The notes beneath the pieces were generated by a model. The model was given only the letters and a program-made list of their open reading frames with translations, had not been told where the DNA came from and did not search any database. Position numbers and translations under genes: made by a program. From Clostridiales bacterium (lineage in GTDB: Bacteria; Bacillota; Clostridia; Lachnospirales; Lachnospiraceae), in the NCBI GenBank assembly GCA_021203115.1, contig JAJQBV010000216.1, positions 1-11,515 of the forward strand: a DNA stretch of 11,515 bases, in the 5' to 3' direction. Positions 7,236 to 11,515 of the stretch are shown here, one piece after another; positions within the stretch are counted from its first letter, which is position 1, and every line of letters begins with the position of its first letter.

Positions 7236-9554
7236 TTGGATAAGTATGATACATTGAACGAGCAGCAGCGGGCCGCTGTCTTTCAGACAGAAGGACCGCT
7301 GTTGATTCTGGCCGGCGCCGGTTCCGGGAAGACGCGTGTCCTGACGCATCGCGCGGCCTATCTGATCGAGGAAAAGGGAGTCGCTCCCTACCATATCATG
7401 GCGATCACCTTCACCAACAAGGCGGCGGGAGAGATGCGGGAGCGGATTGACGATCTGGTGGGCTGCGGCTCGGAGAGCATCTGGGTCAGTACCTTCCATT
7501 CGCTCTGTGTCCGCATTCTGCGGCGGCACATCGATCTGCTCGGGTATGACAATAATTTTACCATCTACGACGCCGACGATCAGAAGACGGTGATGAAGGA
7601 GATCTGTAAGAGGCTGCAGATCGACACGAAGCTGTACAAGGAAAAATCGTTCCTGAGTGCGATCTCCTCCGCCAAGGATGAGCTGATCTCCCCGGAGGAG
7701 ATGGCGCTGCAGGCGGCGTCCGACCTGAAGCTGAAACGGCGGGCGCAGGTGTATCAGGAGTACCAGCGGACACTGAAAAGCAATAATGCGTTGGATTTTG
7801 ACGACCTGATCGTGAAGTGTGTGGAGCTTCTGAAAAACAATGCGGAGGTGCTGGAGTATTATCAGGAGCGATTCCGCTATATCATGGTGGATGAGTATCA
7901 GGATACGAATACGGCCCAGTTCCATCTGGTCCGTCTGCTGGCGGGAAAATATCAAAACCTCTGCGTGGTGGGCGACGATGACCAGTCTATCTACAAATTC
8001 CGCGGGGCGAATATCAGAAATATCCTGCACTTCGAAGAGTATTATCCGGATGCCGGGGTAATTCGTCTGGAGGAAAATTACCGCTCGACGCAAAACATTC
8101 TCGATGCGGCAAACGCGGTGATCAAAAACAACCGCGGTCGGAAGGAAAAGGCGCTGTGGACTCGGCAGGGTGACGGAGAGCGGATTGTTTTCCGGGAGCT
8201 GGAGAACGCATACGAGGAGGCACAGACGATTGCCAACAGCATCCGCTCCGGTGTGCGGCAGGGATCTTTCCGCTACGGAGATTGTGCGATTCTGTACCGG
8301 ACCAATGCCCAGTCCCGCATGCTGGAGGAGCGTCTGGTCTGCGAGAATTTTCCGTACCGGATTTTCGGCGGGGTGAAGTTTTTCGCCCGCAGGGAGATCA
8401 AGGATATGCTGGCCTATTTAAAGACCATTGATAACGCGAGGGACGATCTGGCGGTGAGGCGGATCATCAATGTCCCGAAGCGGGGCATCGGCGCCACCAC
8501 GATCAGCCGGGTTCAGGAGTATGCCGATGCGGAGAGCCTCAGCTTCTATGAGGCACTGAAGCGGGCGGATGAGATTCCAACGATCAAAAGTGCGGCCGCG
8601 TCGAAGGTGCGCCCCTTTGTCATATTTATTCAGACGATGCGCAGCAAGCTTCCCTATGTGAGTCTGGAAACCCTCATGGATGAGATCATCGAGGGCACCG
8701 GATACGAGAAAGAGCTGAAGGCGGAGGATACGGAGGAGGCGGCTGCCCGCATCGAAAACATTGACGAGCTGGTCAGCAAAATTGTCACCTACGAGGAGTC
8801 TGCGGAAATGCCGACACTGTCCGGATTTCTGGAGGAGGTAGCGCTGGTTGCGGACATTGATAATCTGGAGGAAGGCAGCGATTATGTGGCGCTCATGACG
8901 CTGCACAGCGCCAAAGGGCTGGAGTTTTCCAATGTCTACCTCTCCGGCATGGAGGACGGGCTTTTCCCCGGCTACATGTCGATCACATCCGATGACCCGA
9001 TGGATATCGAGGAGGAGCGGCGGCTCTGTTATGTGGGGATCACCCGCGCAAAGCAACAGCTGACCCTGACCTGTGCAAGGGCGCGCATGATCCGCGGCGA
9101 GACGCAGATCAACAAGGTGTCGCGGTTCGTGAAGGAAATACCGGCGGAGCTGTTGGACGGCGAGGTGCGCAAGGAGCGGCGGAGCCGGGATGATGAGTGG
9201 AGCGACGGGGCAAAGACGCCGTGGAGTACCTACGGCAGCATCCGCGGCGGCCGTGACCGTGGTTCATACGCGTCCGGAACCCTGTCGGGAACGGCGGTGA
9301 ACGGAAACACCGCGTCATCCTCCTACGGAAAGCGGAATCCGTACCGTGATTCTGTCTCCCACCAGTTCGGAAGTGCAGGAAAACTTTCTTTACTGGATTA
9401 TAATGAAGGAGATCGCGTCAAACATGCGAAATTCGGCGAGGGCACCGTGACGAAAATCACGTCCGGCGGACGGGATTTTGAGGTGTCGGTCGATTTTGAC
9501 AAATATGGTGCAAAAAAAATGTTCGCTTCGTTTGCAAAACTGCAGAAACTATGA
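7236..9554 (+). CDS. pcrA: ATP-dependent DNA helicase PcrA (UvrD/Rep family)
   Basis: Superfamily 1A 3'-5' helicase used in nucleotide excision repair, removal of RecA filaments and replication or transcription conflicts; essential in several Firmicutes. The 772 residues contain all hallmark motifs: Q-motif LNEQQRAAV, Walker A AGAGSGKT at 26-33, motif Ia AITFTNKAAGEMRER, Walker B VDEYQD around 218-223, motif III GDDDQSIYKFRGA at about 246, motif IV RLEENYRST, motif V TLHSAKGLEF at about 555, and motif VI YVGITRAKQ at about 599. A low-complexity Gly/Ser/Arg linker (about 650-715) leads to a C-terminal Tudor-like fold (about 717-772, LSLLDYNEGDRVKHAKFGEG), which binds RNA polymerase in known PcrA. 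Length and layout are typical. The start is TTG with a perfect ribosome site. The stop TGA is part of an extended -10 promoter for the next gene. Confidence 0.97.
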   Translation: MDKYDTLNEQQRAAVFQTEGPLLILAGAGSGKTRVLTHRAAYLIEEKGVAPYHIMAITFTNKAAGEMRERIDDLVGCGSESIWVSTFHSLCVRILRRHIDLLGYDNNFTIYDADDQKTVMKEICKRLQIDTKLYKEKSFLSAISSAKDELISPEEMALQAASDLKLKRRAQVYQEYQRTLKSNNALDFDDLIVKCVELLKNNAEVLEYYQERFRYIMVDEYQDTNTAQFHLVRLLAGKYQNLCVVGDDDQSIYKFRGANIRNILHFEEYYPDAGVIRLEENYRSTQNILDAANAVIKNNRGRKEKALWTRQGDGERIVFRELENAYEEAQTIANSIRSGVRQGSFRYGDCAILYRTNAQSRMLEERLVCENFPYRIFGGVKFFARREIKDMLAYLKTIDNARDDLAVRRIINVPKRGIGATTISRVQEYADAESLSFYEALKRADEIPTIKSAAASKVRPFVIFIQTMRSKLPYVSLETLMDEIIEGTGYEKELKAEDTEEAAARIENIDELVSKIVTYEESAEMPTLSGFLEEVALVADIDNLEEGSDYVALMTLHSAKGLEFSNVYLSGMEDGLFPGYMSITSDDPMDIEEERRLCYVGITRAKQQLTLTCARARMIRGETQINKVSRFVKEIPAELLDGEVRKERRSRDDEWSDGAKTPWSTYGSIRGGRDRGSYASGTLSGTAVNGNTASSSYGKRNPYRDSVSHQFGSAGKLSLLDYNEGDRVKHAKFGEGTVTKITSGGRDFEVSVDFDKYGAKKMFASFAKLQKL

Positions 9555-9560
9555 TAGAAT
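9532..9560 (+). promoter_or_regulatory. Extended -10 sigma-A promoter overlapping the pcrA stop
   Basis: TTGCAA at 9532-9537 and TAGAAT at 9555-9560 are 17 bp apart, and the -10 is preceded by TG plus one base (9552-9554), giving the extended form TGATAGAAT. The TG is the first two bases of what is read as TGA, the pcrA stop. Spacing is ideal, the -10 matches five of six positions and the -35 four of six. Expected start of transcription is around 9567, giving a leader of about 60 bases ahead of the 80-residue membrane protein gene. This is the best promoter in the window. Confidence 0.65.
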
Positions 9561-9629
9561 GTGCAAAAGCGTGCCGGTCAGGCAGAAAATGTGTGTTAAA
9601 GATCTTTGGACGATTGAAAGGAGAGCGCT

Positions 9630-9872
9630 ATGAGTAAGGTAGAAGATTTAATCAGTGCCGTAAAGATTTCTGATTTACTGGAGAAGAAAGATAAGAGAAA
9701 CAAGGTTATCTGGATTCTTGCCATCATCGGTGTGATCGCGGCGGTTGTGATTGCCGTGCATCTGATCTACAATTTCTTTGCTCCGGATTATATGGACGAT
9801 TTTGAGGATGACTTTGACGATGAGTTCGAGGATGATTTCTTTGATGACGACGAGGATGAGTACGACGAGTAG
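9630..9872 (+). CDS. Small single-pass membrane protein with acidic, Phe-periodic tail
   Basis: An 80-residue protein of unknown function. Residues 1-25 form a short helix ending in a basic patch, KKDKRNK; residues 26-47 are one hydrophobic segment (VIWILAIIGVIAAVVIAV and on); residues 53-80 are an acidic tail in which 20 of 28 residues are Asp or Glu. The positive-inside rule predicts the N-terminus in the cytoplasm and the acid tail outside. Phe occurs at 58, 62, 66 and 70, exactly every fourth residue. AAAGGAG lies six bases before the ATG, and a good promoter and a terminator flank the gene, so it is almost surely expressed, probably as its own short transcript. I recall similar acidic-tailed small proteins in Lachnospiraceae genomes but cannot name the family with certainty. 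Calcium binding, surface charge or partner recruitment by the tail are guesses. Confidence 0.85.
   Translation: MSKVEDLISAVKISDLLEKKDKRNKVIWILAIIGVIAAVVIAVHLIYNFFAPDYMDDFEDDFDDEFEDDFFDDDEDEYDE
9795..9842 (+). repeat. 12-base periodic coding repeat (four units) in the acidic tail
   Basis: Four consecutive 12-base units, each encoding acid-acid-Phe-acid or a close variant (DDFE, DDFD, DEFE, DDFF), make up the centre of the tail. The units differ at synonymous positions (TTT and TTC, GAT and GAC), so the periodicity is kept at protein level and is not a fresh DNA duplication. Confidence 0.6.
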
Positions 9873-9916
9873 ACTTTAAGCCGTGACGGAGAGATCCGGG
9901 ACGATGTATGACGGAA

Positions 9917-9960
9917 AAGCAGCCCTTGCATTGCGGAATGCGGAGGGCTGTTTCCATTTT
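9917..9960 (+). terminator. Intrinsic terminator after the small membrane protein gene
   Basis: A long hairpin: an outer stem of ten pairs (9917-9926 with 9944-9953, one G-U pair), GC-rich in CAGCCCT/AGGGCTG, then an inner stem GCATT/AATGC (9928-9932 with 9937-9941) closed by a GCGG loop. It is flanked by an A-run on the left and a T-rich stretch (TTTCCATTTT, 9951-9960) on the right. The T-run is interrupted by CCA, so termination may be partial. It lies 44 bases after the membrane protein stop and 21 bases before the methyltransferase start. Confidence 0.8.
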
Positions 9961-9969
9961 GGCGAGAAA

Positions 9970-9976
9970 AAGGAAG
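9970..9976 (+). promoter_or_regulatory. Ribosome binding site that fixes the rRNA methyltransferase start
   Basis: AAGGAAG lies five to seven bases before ATG 9982. The same frame stays open back to GTG 9883 and contains ATG 9904, but those starts lack a good ribosome site and would make the terminator hairpin coding, adding 26 to 33 residues not expected before the TRAM domain. Confidence 0.75.
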
Positions 9977-9981
9977 AGAAG

Positions 9982-11451
9982 ATGAAAAAAGGCCAGACAT
10001 ATGAAGGAAGGGTAGAGCGGTTAAAGTTCCCCAATAAGGGACTGATCTCCATGGCGTATCCTGTCACGGAGGAGGAAGACGGGGGTTGGCTCTGCCGGGA
10101 GGATGAGGCGGGAGAGTCGTGCGACATGACGGTCAAAAATACGCTTCCCGGCCAGAGAGTCCGTTTTGCCGTCCGCAAAAAACGAAAAGGGAAAGCGGAA
10201 GGTCAGCTTCTGGAGGTGGCGGAGCGCTCGCCGCTTGAGATGGAGGAATCCGCCTGCCCGCATTTCGGCCTCTGCGGCGGCTGCAATTATCAGACCCTGC
10301 CCTATGCGGAACAACTGCGCTTAAAGTCCGACCAGGTGCTGGACCTGATGCGCGGGGTCGTCCCGGATGCCGACGCCGTGTTTGAGGGGATCAAGGGCAG
10401 TCCGCGGCAGTTCGGATACCGCAATAAGATGGAGTTTACCTTCGGCGACGCGTACAAGGATGGCCCTCTGTCGCTGGGAATGCACAAGCGCGGCGGGTTT
10501 TATGATATCGTGACGGTGGATCACTGTCAGATCGTGGATGAGGATTACCGGAAAATACTCTCCGCCACGGCGGAGTATTTTCAGGAGAGGCAGACGCCGT
10601 TCTATCACCGGATGCGCCACGAGGGGTATCTGCGCCATCTTCTGGTGCGGAAGGCGGTTCGCACGGGGGAGATTTTGGTGGATCTGATCACGACGACGCA
10701 GGTTTCGTATGCGGGCGAGCGCGAACTGCTGGAGGGCTGGAAGCAGGAGCTGCTGTCTCTGCGTCTGGAGGGTTCTGTTGCGGGGATTCTTCACACGAAA
10801 AACGACAGCCCGGCAGATGCAGTAAAAAATGAGGGCACGGAAATGCTGTACGGACAGGATTATTTCTATGAGAAACTTCTCGGGCTGAAATTCCGCATCA
10901 CTCCGTTTTCCTTTTTCCAGACAAACTCTCTGGGGGCGGAGATTCTCTATGAGACGGCGAGGGATTTCATCCGCGAGTCTCTGGATGCGGATGGCCGGAG
11001 CCTTGCGGGGAAGACGGTCTTTGATCTCTACAGCGGCACCGGAACCATCGCGCAGATGCTTTCTCCCGTTGCGGGGAAAGTCGTCGGCGTGGAGATTGTG
11101 GAGGAGGCCGTGGAGGCTGCGCGGCAAAATGCCGCAGAGAACGGGATTTCCAACTGCGAATTCATCGCGGGGGATGTCCTGAAAGTATTGGATGAGATCG
11201 AGGAGAAGCCGGATTTCATCGTGCTGGATCCGCCGCGTGACGGCGTGCATCCGAAGGCACTGGAAAAGATCATCGGGTACGGCGTGGAGAAGATGATCTA
11301 CATCTCCTGCAAGCCGACCAGCCTGCAGCGGGATCTTGCGGTGCTGCAGGGGCATGGGTACCGGGTGGAGCGGATGTGCTGCATTGACTTATTCCCCGGC
11401 ACCTGTCATTGTGAAACATGTGTTCTCTTAACGAAATCAAGCAGAGCGTAG
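9982..11451 (+). CDS. rlmD: 23S rRNA (uracil-C5)-methyltransferase, RlmD/RumA (RlmCD) type
   Basis: Transfers a methyl group from S-adenosylmethionine to C5 of uridine in 23S rRNA (U1939, and in some Gram-positives also U747 by the dual enzyme RlmCD). The 489 residues begin with a TRAM RNA-binding domain (about 1-85). An Fe-S cluster motif follows, with Cys92, Cys98 and Cys101 (CPHFGLCGGC) and a probable fourth ligand Cys182 (DHCQI). The catalytic domain has FFQTN near 312, the SAM loop DLYSGTGT at 348-355, VLDPPRDG with Asp416, the nucleophile Cys443 in ISCKPTSLQRDL, and the general base Glu478. All catalytic and cluster residues are present. Around Glu478 there are five extra cysteines (466, 467, 475, 477, 480) where many homologs have His or Val. 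Distinguishing RlmD from RlmC, RlmCD or TrmA-like paralogs by eye is uncertain, although the Fe-S cysteines argue against TrmA. Confidence 0.93.
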   Translation: MKKGQTYEGRVERLKFPNKGLISMAYPVTEEEDGGWLCREDEAGESCDMTVKNTLPGQRVRFAVRKKRKGKAEGQLLEVAERSPLEMEESACPHFGLCGGCNYQTLPYAEQLRLKSDQVLDLMRGVVPDADAVFEGIKGSPRQFGYRNKMEFTFGDAYKDGPLSLGMHKRGGFYDIVTVDHCQIVDEDYRKILSATAEYFQERQTPFYHRMRHEGYLRHLLVRKAVRTGEILVDLITTTQVSYAGERELLEGWKQELLSLRLEGSVAGILHTKNDSPADAVKNEGTEMLYGQDYFYEKLLGLKFRITPFSFFQTNSLGAEILYETARDFIRESLDADGRSLAGKTVFDLYSGTGTIAQMLSPVAGKVVGVEIVEEAVEAARQNAAENGISNCEFIAGDVLKVLDEIEEKPDFIVLDPPRDGVHPKALEKIIGYGVEKMIYISCKPTSLQRDLAVLQGHGYRVERMCCIDLFPGTCHCETCVLLTKSSRA

Positions 11452-11452
11452 A

Positions 11453-11515
11453 TTGAGTTTAGAGACACAGTTTGCAAAGCAGACGGTTGTTCAACTTTCC
11501 AAGGAAGAAATCAAC
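11453..11515 (+). CDS. Possible start of a further gene (partial, 3' end outside window)
   Basis: From TTG 11453 the frame is open to the window end for 21 codons, reading MSLETQFAKQTVVQLSKEEI plus one more residue, which looks protein-like. The frame has a TAA at 11429-11431 and TTG is the only usual start codon in it after that stop. Only a weak ribosome site (AGAG at 11443-11446) is visible. This stretch is more A/T-rich than the rest of the window. I do not recognise the peptide. It may equally be a short intergenic stretch, since another frame here is open as well. Confidence 0.3.
   Translation, partial: MSLETQFAKQTVVQLSKEEIN

Noticed and set aside
9598..9607. Ten-base palindrome AAAGATCTTT before the small membrane protein gene
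   Set aside because: Too short and A/T-rich to distinguish from chance as an operator or hairpin.
9883..9981. N-terminal extension of the methyltransferase from GTG 9883 or ATG 9904
   Set aside because: The stretch contains the intrinsic terminator, lacks a good ribosome site at either start, and would precede the TRAM domain with sequence unlike the family. ATG 9982 has a suitable ribosome site.
1..11515. Search for a defence system, toxin-antitoxin pair, CRISPR array, insertion sequence, tRNA or riboswitch
   Set aside because: No transposase, integrase, repeat-spacer pattern, cloverleaf or recognised aptamer was seen on either strand. RecJ and PcrA here carry ordinary housekeeping motifs and neighbours, not those of a defence island.

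Overview
The window looks like a chromosomal housekeeping stretch from an anaerobic Gram-positive bacterium of the class Clostridia, most likely a Lachnospiraceae member with above-average GC. This rests on my recognition of protein families and not on a search. Supporting signs are strong AGGAGG-type ribosome sites, GTG and TTG starts alongside ATG, a YpuA-like DUF1002 secreted protein, and a small acidic-tailed membrane protein of a kind I associate with Lachnospiraceae. All genes are on the + strand and closely packed. GC-rich third codon positions leave long stop-free shadow frames on the other strand.

Bases 1-4661 hold the 3' part of asnS (asparaginyl-tRNA synthetase), recJ (single-strand DNA exonuclease), a secreted DUF1002 protein and hslO (redox-regulated chaperone Hsp33). 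Bases 4658-9554 hold nadE (glutamine-dependent NAD+ synthetase, overlapping hslO by four bases), a Nudix hydrolase with a GTG start, and pcrA (UvrD-like helicase) with a TTG start. Spacings from -4 to about 65 bases and the lack of convincing terminators before pcrA suggest one long read-through unit or a few overlapping units. Two intercistronic hairpins without T-tracts (2751-2785 and 7184-7215) are the main structures between these genes.

An apparent new transcription unit begins at the pcrA stop codon. A TTGCAA / 17 bp / TGATAGAAT extended -10 promoter overlaps that stop and precedes an 80-residue membrane protein whose last 28 residues are about 70% Asp/Glu. That gene is followed by the only good intrinsic terminator in the window (9917-9960). 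Just 21 bases later comes a 23S rRNA uracil-C5 methyltransferase (RlmD/RumA type, with Fe-S cysteines). The last 64 bases hold a 21-codon open frame that may be the start of another gene.

The identified genes cover translation (asnS, rRNA methylation), DNA repair (recJ, pcrA), nucleotide-pool cleaning (Nudix), NAD+ synthesis and oxidative-stress proteostasis (hslO). I see no mobile element, CRISPR array, tRNA, rRNA, toxin-antitoxin pair or defence cassette, and no convincing undescribed multi-gene system. The least ordinary items are the acidic Phe-periodic membrane protein, the cysteine-rich end of the methyltransferase, the Phe/Asp tail of NadE, and the intercistronic hairpins.
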